From positions 35,791-99,790 of the forward strand of contig JABRWB010000008.1 in the NCBI GenBank assembly GCA_039961635.1: DNA of 64,000 nucleotides, given 5' to 3'. The notes under the pieces were generated by a model. The model was not told the DNA's origin. It saw only the letters and a program-made list of their open reading frames with translations, and searched no databases. The number at the start of each line of letters is the position of its first letter. Within the stretch, counting starts at the first letter, position 1. The position numbers and the translations under genes are program-made. The stretch comes from a bacterium. GTDB lineage: Bacteria > 4484-113 > JAGGVC01. Shown here piece by piece: positions 31,640 to 40,044 of this stretch.

Positions 31640-34537
31640 TCAGAGTTCGTCAGGATCAAGCCTTTGAACCAGAAAATCCCGTGAACCTCCACCGACATCA
31701 AGTACACCCTCCCTCCAAGTTTGAATCCCATCGGAATCAACAAATATTCCGGATATATTCCCGGAAGTAACATTTAAATTAATAACTTCTCCCGACGGAT
31801 GGCTGATGTATGGATTTCGTGCTTCAAATTTCAAACTAGCGCTATTGCAGTTACCCGCCAGCACCAGTTCGTCATGGCCAGCCTTTGCAATTACCATTCC
31901 ATCCATATAGTCTTTAATATCACTCAATCCAAATGCCCATATTATGTTTTCATCTATGTCCATTTTGGCTAAAGATGCGCGCCAAAACGAAATGTATACC
32001 CCGTCAGAAGTCGGAACAATACCGCGAGTCCAATATGGTAGTTCCTGGAAGCACGCTGCTTTTTTTAGCTCACCTGAATCGCTAAATTTCAAAAGTATTG
32101 GCTTTTGAACCCCGTTGCTGTAGTACTCTGTTCCGCCGCCTAGGTAGATATCGCCTGTGTCGGATATGGCCAGGTCGTTTCCATATTCCTTTGACGGAGT
32201 CTCCCATCTACGCGCCCAAATAAAGTTGCCATCCATATCAATTTTCATTATCTCCAAATCGCCTTGGCCTGCTTCGGCATCCCAATTGTATCCTCCTGCA
32301 TACAAATATCCGTTTTGCTGGTCAATTTCGCTCGGATAAGCAACCGCGCCAGGATAGGCGCGCGCCCAGATTAGCTGGCCCGATGAATCAAGATTTAATA
32401 TTATACAAATTTTATCGGCCGCATCGCTTATAAAACCCAACACGTAAACAAATCCATCTTCATTAACGACAACACTTCTGGCGACCGATTCAACACCAGC
32501 CAAAAATAACTTGGACCACAGAATGTAGCCATATTCGTTATAGCGTTGAATTAACAAGTCATTATGAGGCTCTGGCTCAAAGCTGGTTGCTGTCCATCCA
32601 GCAACGTATACGCCGCCCTCATTGTCGGCGGCAATGCCTCCTGCACAATCGTTAAAAGTAGTATGGTAGGTAGTAGCCCAATAAAAGTTGCCATATTGAT
32701 CAAAAGTAGCAAGCAATATGTCTCTAAAAGGATCATCCTCAACACTTATATCGCCAACTATGCATTCCGAGTCATTTGATGTGGATGTGACCTCTAGCGC
32801 GTACTCAGACAAAACGGAGCCCCAAGAATGGTACCAGTCCACATGCGATACCGCAAATGAAAAGGGAAAGCTGGCCATGCCAAAGGGACTAGTGAGTTCG
32901 AGCATTCCAACGTAATCTCCCGGCTCTCCAAGCATGACAACTGGTGTTGCTTCGGAAGATTGCGACGGCACAGCATAATCTCCAAATGTCCAATTGTATG
33001 CTAGTGGTTCTGACCCAACGACATCTGCAGAAAACTGAACTTGGGTTGCACGATATCCGCTTAAAGGCGAAACCGATAGTATTTGTGGAGGCGCGCCCGG
33101 GCCATAAACTGTAAAAGTAAAATGAAATTCATCCTCCCCCGAAGAATTCGTCGCCTTAAAAATACCATCGTATTCGCCAGCGGTCGCAAATACAATTTGT
33201 GGCCAAAAATCGGATGAATGGTTCGGTACAGCTCCGCCTCCAAAATCCCAAGAATAGTACATTGGTTCTGTGCCATTTACCGATGCTGAAAATGTGGCCC
33301 GGTCGCCTTCAATGCCGAACAGTGGGGAAACAGACTTAATGTTGGGCACATATGGATTGGCAACAACATCAAGATTGAAATGCCTGGAATCGCTACCTGC
33401 TGGATTTGACACGGTAAGTAGGCAATCATATTCACCTTCTGAGCCAATTTGCTCGGTTGGTTGCTGCAGATTACTGGCAGATGGAGTGGCTGCATCTCCA
33501 AAACTCCAGCTGTAAATAAATGGCTGAGTTCCGGAAATTGCTGCCCGAAATACAACTGAATTTCCGGCAAGTGCACTCTGGGGTGCAATACTCATAATAT
33601 TTGGCCTTATTAAGTTTGCCGGAATTTGGATTATATTGCTACTATCTCCCTCCGAATTATCACTGGCCACCGGAACGACGCATACAAAACCTTGTTGTCC
33701 CATCGGTAGGTTTAGAGTGATTTTATGTTGAGCTAGTACTTGCTGGCTTACGGGAGTTGGCGCGCCGATTTGGATATATTCGCCTTGCTCAAGCGAAGAA
33801 GTCAAGACTACATAGCCCCATACTTCGTTTAGGAACCTTAATGCGATTGGTGTTATGTCGCTTATTCCAACCACGCCGTCACCATCGCCGTCTATCCATG
33901 CCTCCAGCGCGTCGTCGCCGATGCCGTCGTTTGTGAGCGCGCCGAAGTGGAGCGCGATCGGCGTGATGTCGCTTACGCCCACCTCGCCGGAGACGTCGAA
34001 GTCGCCAAGGTTCACGTAGCTCCAGCTAAGCGTGTTCGTCCCCGGATCGTACGCGAGATCGGTCACCCGGCCGGCGTCGCCCTGGGGGGCTCTTGATACG
34101 ATGCGGTTCCCGCTTGCGGAATTGCGCGAGCCGCCGCCCGCGATTCCCGATTCGCGCGTGCCGCCCGCGATTCCCGATTCGCGCGCGCCGCCCGCGATTC
34201 CCGATTCGCGCGCGCCGCCGCCCGGCGCTGCAGCTCCATTGCCATGTATTTCTTCGAGCCGGCGGATGAGTTCGCTACGAAGCGTTTCGAATACCGCGGG
34301 ATCGGCGCCGTCCGGAGTTTCGTAGCCGCGGATTTCGTCGAGCGCGGATTCGAGCGCGACGGATTTCGGTTCGGCGATTGCGATTCCCGTTTCGGGCGAG
34401 TCCCGCCAATCGCGGGAACGATGTCCGCCCGCGTCGCCTGCGGAGTTTCTATGCTTGCCCGCGGAGCAGGATGGGACAAGGAGCGATGCGGCCAAAAGCG
34501 CCGCGGCGATTGCGAATGCGGCAAGCGACTTTGTCAT
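31640..34537 (-). CDS. Dockerin/PKD-containing surface lipoprotein with a C-terminal propeller
   Basis: The product is 965 residues. A signal peptide ends at a possible lipobox Cys (LLVPSC, imperfect). Three GGARESGIA-type repeats follow, then two dockerin-like calcium loops (GDFDVSGEVGVSDITPIAL and DGDGDGVVGISDITPIAL, about 180-235), three PKD/Ig-like domains (YSWSFGDA, YSWDFGGG, YNWTFGDY, about 300-580), and a C-terminal repeat region resembling SBBP propeller blades (LIQRYNEYGYILWSKLF, MKIDMDGNFIWARRW). The first about 220 codons are GC-rich like the neighbours, while the rest is clearly AT-richer. TATAAT (34580-34585, minus strand) and GGAGGTG precede the ATG. It is paralogous in its N-terminal third to the gene at 52495-55071. 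A carbohydrate or surface role is inferred. Confidence 0.85.
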   Translation of the reverse strand: MTKSLAAFAIAAALLAASLLVPSCSAGKHRNSAGDAGGHRSRDWRDSPETGIAIAEPKSVALESALDEIRGYETPDGADPAVFETLRSELIRRLEEIHGNGAAAPGGGARESGIAGGARESGIAGGTRESGIAGGGSRNSASGNRIVSRAPQGDAGRVTDLAYDPGTNTLSWSYVNLGDFDVSGEVGVSDITPIALHFGALTNDGIGDDALEAWIDGDGDGVVGISDITPIALRFLNEVWGYVVLTSSLEQGEYIQIGAPTPVSQQVLAQHKITLNLPMGQQGFVCVVPVASDNSEGDSSNIIQIPANLIRPNIMSIAPQSALAGNSVVFRAAISGTQPFIYSWSFGDAATPSASNLQQPTEQIGSEGEYDCLLTVSNPAGSDSRHFNLDVVANPYVPNIKSVSPLFGIEGDRATFSASVNGTEPMYYSWDFGGGAVPNHSSDFWPQIVFATAGEYDGIFKATNSSGEDEFHFTFTVYGPGAPPQILSVSPLSGYRATQVQFSADVVGSEPLAYNWTFGDYAVPSQSSEATPVVMLGEPGDYVGMLELTSPFGMASFPFSFAVSHVDWYHSWGSVLSEYALEVTSTSNDSECIVGDISVEDDPFRDILLATFDQYGNFYWATTYHTTFNDCAGGIAADNEGGVYVAGWTATSFEPEPHNDLLIQRYNEYGYILWSKLFLAGVESVARSVVVNEDGFVYVLGFISDAADKICIILNLDSSGQLIWARAYPGAVAYPSEIDQQNGYLYAGGYNWDAEAGQGDLEIMKIDMDGNFIWARRWETPSKEYGNDLAISDTGDIYLGGGTEYYSNGVQKPILLKFSDSGELKKAACFQELPYWTRGIVPTSDGVYISFWRASLAKMDIDENIIWAFGLSDIKDYMDGMVIAKAGHDELVLAGNCNSASLKFEARNPYISHPSGEVINLNVTSGNISGIFVDSDGIQTWREGVLDVGGGSRDFLVQRLDPDEL
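34137..34217 (-). repeat. Three tandem 27-bp repeats encoding GGxRESGIA
   Basis: Three 27-bp units (34137-34163, 34164-34190, 34191-34217) differ at a single base. They encode a nine-residue linker repeated three times just after the lipoprotein signal of the 31640-34537 gene. Such repeats expand and contract easily. Confidence 0.95.
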
Positions 34538-34804
34538 CCCTGCACCTCCGGCGGGCGTTTATTCCGCCAAAACCAGCAAATTATAGACGGAAAGATTATT
34601 GCGGAAAATTGGGGAAATGTCAAATGTGCAGAGCGAAGTGTGAAGAGTGAAGAGGGATGAGCCATAAGGCAAAAGGGAAAAAGAAAGACGGAATCGAGCG
34701 TTGAGAAATCAAGGTTGACGGCCGGGCGCCTTTCCGGAGAACTGCGCATTACGACCCTGGCAGGCGGATTATTTTGAATATTCAAAATATTCAAAAAACC
34801 GACT

Positions 34805-35728
34805 ATGCTAACATCGCGCGCCTTGAGAAACGACGCGACAAAGCATCTGCTGGCCGCACGGCATGAGCAGGCTCCATTTTTCGGACTCGAAATGACGCTC
34901 GCGGACAGGCGGCTGGCCCGGCGTGGGCGCGGTTTTTTGAAATGGCTCGGAACGTTCAAGGGCGTCGTCTATTCGGTGCTGTTCGTTTCCGCGGCGGCGT
35001 ACGCATACTTGATGGCCACCGCGTTTCCCGGCGGGGGGGAGGACTTCCGCGAGCTTTTTTTCGGGATAGTGTGCTTCTGGGTTACGCCGATTTACGCGTG
35101 CTTCAACGCGCTCGCGGCGGGCGCGTCCACGCTTTCGCAGACTTTGGAGTATAACCAGCCGTCCGAGTTCGCGCTGTCGGGGCATGCGCCCGAGCGCGTG
35201 GGCGCGGAGATTTACGCCTGCCGGGCGTACAGGCACTTTCCCGCGGCGATCCTGTACGCCGGGCTTGTCGCCGGCGCGATCGCGTACCTGGAATTCAGGG
35301 GCGAGGGTGTTTTCAACGATTTCAATCCCGCGTTTTACCCGCTGTTCATGCTGGCGGCCCTTGTCATGCAGTATGGACTGTTTGCCGCCGCCGCGTTCAT
35401 CGGGGTGCTGATTTCGAATCACGCGTGGCGGTTCATAGCGGTTTTCGGTTATTTCATCGTCCAGATGGCTCTGCCCGTTTTCACGGCGGTGCTTTTGTCC
35501 GTTTCCTTCCAGTCGTCGGTCAACGAGGAAGCGGCGGAGCTTGCGGCGATGTGCGCGGCGCCGTACGGCCCCGTTTATTACTCGATCAACCTCGCCGAGG
35601 CGTCGGGCGGATTCTCGGCCTACGACGCGGCGACCGGATACGCGCTGTCCATGGGCGCGCAGATCGCGATCGCGATCGCGTGGTATCTGGGGACGATCGC
35701 GCTGTTCAGGCGCCGCGTGCTGTCGTGA
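34805..35728 (+). CDS. Integral membrane protein with about six helices, unknown function
   Basis: The product is 307 residues from the ATG at 34805. Hydrophobic segments are visible at GVVYSVLFVSAAAYAYLMA, FGIVCFWVTPIYACFNALAAG, AAILYAGLVAGAIAYL, LFMLAALVMQYGLFAAAAF, IAVFGYFIVQMALPVFTAVLL and IAIAIAWYLGTIALF. The layout resembles an ABC-2 permease subunit, but no ATPase gene is adjacent. TGC-TAACAT (34806-34814) overlaps this ATG, and a TTG at 34823 begins 8 bases further on, so the true start may be the TTG as a leaderless gene. Family not recognised. Confidence 0.72.
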   Translation: MLTSRALRNDATKHLLAARHEQAPFFGLEMTLADRRLARRGRGFLKWLGTFKGVVYSVLFVSAAAYAYLMATAFPGGGEDFRELFFGIVCFWVTPIYACFNALAAGASTLSQTLEYNQPSEFALSGHAPERVGAEIYACRAYRHFPAAILYAGLVAGAIAYLEFRGEGVFNDFNPAFYPLFMLAALVMQYGLFAAAAFIGVLISNHAWRFIAVFGYFIVQMALPVFTAVLLSVSFQSSVNEEAAELAAMCAAPYGPVYYSINLAEASGGFSAYDAATGYALSMGAQIAIAIAWYLGTIALFRRRVLS

Positions 35729-35768
35729 TTTGAATCGCGGGAGTAATCAATTTCGTGCGCGCGCGGAT

Positions 35769-36548
35769 TCAGAAAAGCAGGTTGTTGTTCAGCCACGCCA
35801 TGATTATCCGGTCGAGGCCGTTGCCCGCGGACAGGATATCGGTGCCGTGCCGGTTGCCGGGGTACATCTTGAGCTTCGGCGGGTCGGCGGTGTCGAGAAG
35901 CCGCTCGTACAGCGCGCGAGAATCCGCGGCGGACGGGTTGTCGCTTTCGCTTGCGACGATCATAATCGCCCGAGTGCCGTATCGTTCGGCGGCGGGCATC
36001 GTCTCGATTCCGCGGTAGTTCAGCCCAGGCGACAAAAGCACGACCGTGCGCACGTGCCTGTCCTGCGCGGCGTAGTTTATCGCAAGGTTCGCGCCGATGC
36101 TTGCGCCGATTATCGCTATTCTGTCCGTGTTCACTTCCTTGCGCGTTGCGAGGTAGGAAACCGCGCCCGACACGTCCAAAAGCATCGAGCGGAAGTCGCC
36201 GTCCCCGAACTCCCGCCATGTGCGGCCCGCCTGGTCGAACTCCAGGCTCTCTCCATGGCCGCGCAGGTCTATCGCGAGCGCGCAGTAACCCTCCGCCATC
36301 ACCAGCGGGGCGATCGCGTTCCAGTCGTTGCGCGAGCGCGAAAGCATGTGCAGCATTATCACCACGGGTACCTTTTGCATCCGCAGCTTCGCCGGGCGGA
36401 AGAATGTGCCCGCGATGTTGACGCCGTCGCTTGTGCGGTAGGTTATCCGCTCGGTCGTGTATTCCTCGTCCGCAAGCGCGCGCGGGGGCGCAAAAACCGC
36501 GCCGCTGAACGCGGCCAAAAAAGCCAAAAGCAAAAAATGCCGTCGCAA
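35769..36548 (-). CDS. Secreted alpha/beta hydrolase
   Basis: The product is 259 residues with a signal peptide (MRRHFLLLAFLAAFSGAVFAPPRALA). The fold is visible as the oxyanion region VVIMLHMLSRSRNDW, the DLRGHGES motif, the nucleophile elbow GASIG, a candidate acid in IVASESDNPSA and His in GNRHGTDIL. It probably acts as an esterase or dienelactone-hydrolase-like enzyme in the periplasm; the substrate is unknown. The start is a TTG with GAGG upstream. ThiS lies 21 bp upstream on the same strand, so the two may be co-transcribed. Confidence 0.83.
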   Translation of the reverse strand: MRRHFLLLAFLAAFSGAVFAPPRALADEEYTTERITYRTSDGVNIAGTFFRPAKLRMQKVPVVIMLHMLSRSRNDWNAIAPLVMAEGYCALAIDLRGHGESLEFDQAGRTWREFGDGDFRSMLLDVSGAVSYLATRKEVNTDRIAIIGASIGANLAINYAAQDRHVRTVVLLSPGLNYRGIETMPAAERYGTRAIMIVASESDNPSAADSRALYERLLDTADPPKLKMYPGNRHGTDILSAGNGLDRIIMAWLNNNLLF

Positions 36549-36569
36549 CGAAACCTCGCGGGCGTAATG

Positions 36570-36773
36570 CTATCCGCCGCCCACGAATGTTACCACCTCG
36601 ACTCTGTCTCCGTCCCGTAATTCGGTTTTTTCCCAGTCTTCGCGGTAAACCACCGCGCCGTTCACTTCGACGACCACAAGACGTTCCGGCGCGCCGATTT
36701 CGGCCAAAATCCCAGGAATCGCAGGAGCGGATTCGTAGCTCCGCTTCTTTCCGTTGACGGTGATTTCGATCAC
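36570..36773 (-). CDS. thiS: Sulfur carrier protein ThiS
   Basis: The product is 67 residues, the normal ThiS length. It begins MIEITVNGKKRSYE, has the beta-grasp pattern LRDGDRVEVVTFVGGG, and ends in the Gly-Gly that is adenylated and thiocarboxylated to carry sulfur for thiazole synthesis. MoaD-like carriers are longer and less similar. No other thiamine biosynthesis gene is adjacent. The start is GTG at 36773. TGA-TATCAT lies 6 bases upstream with no ribosome-binding site, so the mRNA is probably leaderless. Confidence 0.88.
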   Translation of the reverse strand: MIEITVNGKKRSYESAPAIPGILAEIGAPERLVVVEVNGAVVYREDWEKTELRDGDRVEVVTFVGGG

Positions 36774-36860
36774 GCCGCGATGATATCACGGCGCTTGTGA
36801 AAAATTGCGATTCCGATTGCGCCGTTTGCCGCCTCCGGCACTAATGGTAAACTAAAGGCG

Positions 36861-37082
36861 ATGGACAAAACTCCGTTGCCACTTAAAGGAGACGAGCTTA
36901 CCGAGCGCGTCGCCAAAGATTACCCGAAGGCCGAGAAATTCCTATCGGCTCGCGGCATCCGGCTGAAACAGGCCGGAGCACCGGTTGTCTACGGAACGCT
37001 TTGGGATCTGCTGCGCGCGCATGAAGGCAGAGAAGGGGCCGCGCGCCTTTTGGAAGAACTCAACGAAAAGCTCGCGACGTAA
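36861..37082 (+). CDS. Small helical protein of unknown function
   Basis: The product is 73 residues (MDKTPLPLKGDELTERVAKDYPKAEKFLSARGIRLKQAG...). The pattern of a short helix, YPKAEKFLSARGI and a C-terminal amphipathic helix (GAARLLEELNEKLA) recalls DUF1858-type domains, but the similarity is weak. TGG-TAAACT (36845-36853) is followed after exactly 7 bases by the ATG, so this looks like a leaderless gene divergent from thiS. Codon use matches the neighbours. Confidence 0.62.
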   Translation: MDKTPLPLKGDELTERVAKDYPKAEKFLSARGIRLKQAGAPVVYGTLWDLLRAHEGREGAARLLEELNEKLAT

Positions 37083-37140
37083 TCCGACCCGGACGCGAAC
37101 CGGCCCCGCAAGGCGGGATCGGCGATACGTTGGGAGGCCC

Positions 37141-37719
37141 CTAGACTTTGGCCAGCAATGCGAGACGGGATTCGCTGACGCCGATTTGGCCCAGCCCGCC
37201 CACCTCGACGATCACGCGCCCGTCGTCGCTGATGAAGCCGATAGGCACGTAAACGTAACTCGGAAGCTCGATACCCTCGCGGGTGAAACCCACGCGGACG
37301 CCGGAAATCACGAACTCCTCGTCCGTCTGCGGATTCTTGACCGCGACGCGCACCTCGCCGCTGGTAGGCTTGCCGCCGCGGTCGGGCCGCTGGGTGTACG
37401 CGGGAATCAGCATTTTGACCACGAAATGATCACCGGCGAACATGTTCCTCGACAGCTTGTCGAAGTACCACTGGCCGGAGAACCGCTTCTTGAATTTGAA
37501 CGGGTTGGATGTGGACAGCCACCAGATGTCGTTCTTTTCGTCGTAGCTGCCGTCGCAGTCGAAGTTGTACGCGCGGATGTACGCGGCCTGATCGGCGGGG
37601 CTTGAAAGGTCCACCTGCCCCGGCGCTTTAAGCACACCCGGCGTATCCTGCGCGAAAAGCGCATGCGGCGCGATGAGCGCGGCCGCCAGAAGTAGCGCGA
37701 GCGATATTCCCCTTGACAT
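37141..37719 (-). CDS. Small secreted protein of unknown function
   Basis: The product is 192 residues with a signal peptide cut after LFAQ (MSRGISLALLLAAALIAPHALFAQ). The mature part looks beta-rich (GQWYFDKLSRNMFAGDHFVVKMLIPAYTQRP and GEVRVAVKNPQTDEEFVISGVRVGF). No family is recognised. On the minus strand TAGAAT (37726-37731) ends 6 bases before the ATG, again the geometry of a leaderless transcript. Confidence 0.75.
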   Translation of the reverse strand: MSRGISLALLLAAALIAPHALFAQDTPGVLKAPGQVDLSSPADQAAYIRAYNFDCDGSYDEKNDIWWLSTSNPFKFKKRFSGQWYFDKLSRNMFAGDHFVVKMLIPAYTQRPDRGGKPTSGEVRVAVKNPQTDEEFVISGVRVGFTREGIELPSYVYVPIGFISDDGRVIVEVGGLGQIGVSESRLALLAKV

Positions 37720-37809
37720 GGCCTGATTCTAAATGCGCCCGCGGGCGTTGTCAATCTCGTCCGGCGGAACGGTTGCTCCCGGAGCAATTTCGCTCAATCC
37801 TTCGCGCTG

Positions 37810-37839
37810 TTGACCGGAGCGCTGCAAAAGGGGGATAAT
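37810..37839 (+). promoter_or_regulatory. Sigma-70 promoter upstream of ribH
   Basis: TTGACC (37810-37815) and GATAAT (37834-37839) are separated by 18 bp. Transcription from here excludes the longer in-frame start at 37810 and supports a start at 37882 (or GTG 37873). Confidence 0.55.
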
Positions 37840-37881
37840 GACGGCGGTGCGCCTCTGGCGCGGGGAAAGGCGGTGGCAAAG

Positions 37882-38370
37882 ATGCACAGGGAATTCAGCG
37901 GAAAGCGGATGGCGGCCGAGCTTCGGGTCGGGATCGTCGTCTCGCGGTTCAACGATATGGTGACGAAGCGCCTGCTTGAAGGGGCGCTCGACGCGCTTGC
38001 GCGCCACACGTCCGGCGAGGGCGGCAGCGCGGACGTGTTCTGGGTGCCGGGCAGCTTCGAGCTTCCGATGACGGCGCGCCGCGTCGTCAACACGAAGCAG
38101 TACGAGGCGGTGGTCGCGCTCGGATGCCTGGTGCGCGGCCAGACCGACCACTACGAGCTTTTGGCGCATGAAGTGACTAAAGGGCTGGCGCAAATCGCGA
38201 TAAAAAGCGTCATCCCGGTCACGTTCGGAGTGGTGACCGCGGACACGGTCGAGCAGGCGCTGGAGCGCGCGGGGCTGAAGCAGGGCAACAAAGGCTTCGA
38301 CGCGATGGTGTCCGCGATCGAGGTGGTCAGCCTGTACCGCCAGATCGCGGAAGTGGAAGCGGAGCAGTAG
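37882..38370 (+). CDS. ribH: 6,7-dimethyl-8-ribityllumazine synthase
   Basis: From the ATG at 37882 the product is 162 residues, close to the usual 150-160. Conserved segments are VGIVVSRFNDMVTKRLLEGALDAL, VPGSFELPMTARRV, the catalytic region GCLVRGQTDHYE with the active-site His, and QALERAGLKQGNKGFDA. It condenses the ribitylamino-uracil with a butanone phosphate in riboflavin synthesis, usually in an icosahedral shell. No other rib gene is adjacent. tpiA follows after 91 bp that contain two repeat elements. Confidence 0.92.
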   Translation: MHREFSGKRMAAELRVGIVVSRFNDMVTKRLLEGALDALARHTSGEGGSADVFWVPGSFELPMTARRVVNTKQYEAVVALGCLVRGQTDHYELLAHEVTKGLAQIAIKSVIPVTFGVVTADTVEQALERAGLKQGNKGFDAMVSAIEVVSLYRQIAEVEAEQ

Positions 38371-38389
38371 GGGCGTGCGGCGCACGCCC
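38371..38389 (+). repeat. REP-like hairpin directly after the ribH stop
   Basis: GGGCGTGC-GGC-GCACGCCC is perfect, with 8-bp arms, a 3-nt loop and GC at both loop borders, like the hairpins at 6726 and 31017-31137. There is no T tract, so it is not a standard terminator. Confidence 0.7.
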
Positions 38390-38398
38390 GGTGAGTGG

Positions 38399-38459
38399 TA
38401 GGGGGCGGTTTACCCGCCCCCACAATTAGGTGGGCGGGGATAAACCCAGCCCGTACAAT
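38399..38459 (+). repeat. Copy B of the dispersed GC-rich hairpin element
   Basis: The blocks GGGGGCGG-TTTA-CCCGCCCCC, GTGGGCGGGGATAAA and CCCGTAC occur in the same order and spacing as at 7477-7543. The element ends 2 bp before the tpiA ATG and so takes up its whole ribosome-binding region. Confidence 0.75.
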
Positions 38460-38461
38460 TT

Positions 38462-39235
38462 ATGAGAAAAAAACTGCTTGCGGCGAACTGGAAGCTGTAC
38501 AAGACCTTCGAGGAGGCGGACGGCTACGCAGCGAAACTCAAAGCCGCATTCGGCGGAACGCAGCCAGAAATAGACGTCGCGGTTTGCGCGAGCTTTCCGT
38601 ACCTGCGCGATTTGATTCGCGCGTTCGAGGGCACCGGCATCGCCGTCGGCGCGCAGAACGTGTCGGAATACGTCGAGGGCGCGTATACCGGCGAGGTCGG
38701 GGTGCGCCAGCTTTCGGGCTACGGGCTGCGCTACGCGATACTCGGCCACAGCGAGCGGCGAAACGTCTTCGGGGAAAGCGACAAGCTGATACGGAAGAAG
38801 CTTGAGCTTGTCCTTGCGGAAAGCGAGCTTTGCCCGATCCTGTGCGTCGGCGAGCCCTTGGAAGTGCGCGAGGGGGGGGAGGCGGCGGCTTTCGTCGCGA
38901 ACCAGCTTGACGGCGCGCTGTCGGGGATTCATCGGGAGCGGGTGCGGCGGCTGGTGATCGCCTACGAGCCGATATGGGCAATCGGCACCGGAGTCAACGC
39001 GAAGCCGGAGGACGCGCAGGAGATGTGCGCGTGGGTGCGCACGGTGGCGTCGGATTTCCTGTCGGCGGAAGTCGCCGCGGAAATGCGCGTGCTTTACGGC
39101 GGGAGCATCAAGCCCGCAAACTGGGCGGCGATAGCCGCGGGCGCGGACGTGGACGGCGGACTTGTCGGGGGCGCGTCGCTGGACGCGGACGCGTTTTTCG
39201 AGCTGTACCGGATTACCGCGGGGCGTGTTGGATAG
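38462..39235 (+). CDS. tpiA: Triosephosphate isomerase
   Basis: The product is 257 residues. Active-site motifs are intact: NWK near the N-terminus (LLAANWKLYKT), catalytic His in AILGHSERR, catalytic Glu in AYEPIWAIGTG, and the phosphate-binding LYGGSIKPAN and GLVGGASL loops. It interconverts dihydroxyacetone phosphate and glyceraldehyde 3-phosphate. No Shine-Dalgarno sequence precedes the ATG because copy B of the hairpin repeat ends there, so translation may depend on the repeat or on coupling with ribH transcripts. Confidence 0.95.
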   Translation: MRKKLLAANWKLYKTFEEADGYAAKLKAAFGGTQPEIDVAVCASFPYLRDLIRAFEGTGIAVGAQNVSEYVEGAYTGEVGVRQLSGYGLRYAILGHSERRNVFGESDKLIRKKLELVLAESELCPILCVGEPLEVREGGEAAAFVANQLDGALSGIHRERVRRLVIAYEPIWAIGTGVNAKPEDAQEMCAWVRTVASDFLSAEVAAEMRVLYGGSIKPANWAAIAAGADVDGGLVGGASLDADAFFELYRITAGRVG

Positions 39236-39256
39236 GTTTGTCGAGGACTCCTCGGA

Positions 39257-39481
39257 TCACTTCGCCGCAGCCTGGTAAATCGCAGGGCGGTATCTGGGCT
39301 TCGGAATCCGTTTCCCCGACGCCTGCGCCGCTTCAATCCATGCGGATTTCGCGATAAGCACCTCGCGCAGAGCCTTCTCCGGCGTCGAGCCGAAGGCCGA
39401 GCAGAATTTGAGGTCCGGAATGTCCGCGACATAACATCCGTCCTCGTCACTGTAAAACACGTTGACGTGGTAATCTTTCAT
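39257..39481 (-). CDS. hicB: HicB-family antitoxin
   Basis: The product is 74 residues. It has the HicB partial RNase H fold signature (YHVNVFYSDEDGCYVADIPDLKFCSAFGSTPEKALREV). The C-terminus (KRIPKPRYRPAIYQ) lacks a helix-turn-helix or ribbon-helix-helix domain, so it may not act as a DNA-binding autorepressor. It neutralises HicA by direct contact. The ATG overlaps the hicA stop by 4 bp (ATGA). Confidence 0.85.
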   Translation of the reverse strand: MKDYHVNVFYSDEDGCYVADIPDLKFCSAFGSTPEKALREVLIAKSAWIEAAQASGKRIPKPRYRPAIYQAAAK

Positions 39482-39735
39482 TTGCCGTCACCCACATCCA
39501 GCCCATAACGCTCAATAATCGAGACAAGCTGCCTGAGCTGGTACGTCTTTATTTTACCCCCGAAGTTCTGGATATTGATCAGTTCGTTAACACCCGCGCG
39601 CCGAAAAATATGGTGGCTTCCCTTTTTTCGGGCAAGGCGAAATCCTAGAGCATCGAGCAGGGTTAAGACGTCTGCAAAGGAGACGTTGCCTGAACCGCGC
39701 AACACCTGTTCCAGCAATTTTCGTATCTTGGTCAT
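39478..39735 (-). CDS. hicA: HicA-family mRNA interferase toxin
   Basis: The product is 85 residues, somewhat longer than the common 60 because of an N-terminal extension (MTKIRKLLEQVLRGSGNVSF). The double-stranded-RNA-binding-like core is typical (LLDALGFRLARKKGSHHIFRRAG), with the catalytic His in GSHHIF. HicA cleaves mRNA when not bound by HicB. The toxin gene precedes the antitoxin gene, the usual hicAB order. TAGAAT (39764-39769, minus strand) is a likely -10. The module lies 383 bp from the phage-like cassette. Confidence 0.86.
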   Translation of the reverse strand: MTKIRKLLEQVLRGSGNVSFADVLTLLDALGFRLARKKGSHHIFRRAGVNELINIQNFGGKIKTYQLRQLVSIIERYGLDVGDGK

Positions 39736-39804
39736 TAAGCGTCAAAATACGGGTAACCGAGTCATTCTATCTTAATTTAACTTAGATATTTCTAATAAGC
39801 GCCT

Positions 39805-40026
39805 CTACCCGCCGTAATTCACGATCGTGAACTGGATCGGGAAGGGCGCGCTGCCGTGCCAGAACGGAGCCGGCTCCTGATTTAGCCGCGCCGTGGACAT
39901 AAAAGCAAATTGAGCCGGCGGCATGTCGCTCGCGAAAAAAACGCGGCGTCGGCTTTTCCAGTCCCCGTCCCGCTTGCCCCGATTGTCACAAAGATTTTTC
40001 CGCCGCAGGCTGTCCATTTCCGGCAA
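39805..40026 (-). CDS. Possible small protein or remnant of a longer gene
   Basis: The frame encodes 73 residues ending STARLNQEPAPFWHGSAPFP followed by IQFTIVNYGG. The C-terminal half looks more like protein than an accidental frame, but there is no ribosome-binding site and the N-terminal half (SLRRKNLCDNRGKRDGD) is unconvincing. It could be the tail of a decayed gene that once flanked the cassette. Function unknown. Confidence 0.25.
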   Translation of the reverse strand: MPEMDSLRRKNLCDNRGKRDGDWKSRRRVFFASDMPPAQFAFMSTARLNQEPAPFWHGSAPFPIQFTIVNYGG

Positions 40027-40044
40027 TACTTGACAAATGTTGGC

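Noticed and set aside
38454-38459. TACAAT as a promoter for tpiA
   Set aside because: It ends 2 bases before the ATG, so transcription would start inside the gene. It is part of the dispersed repeat.
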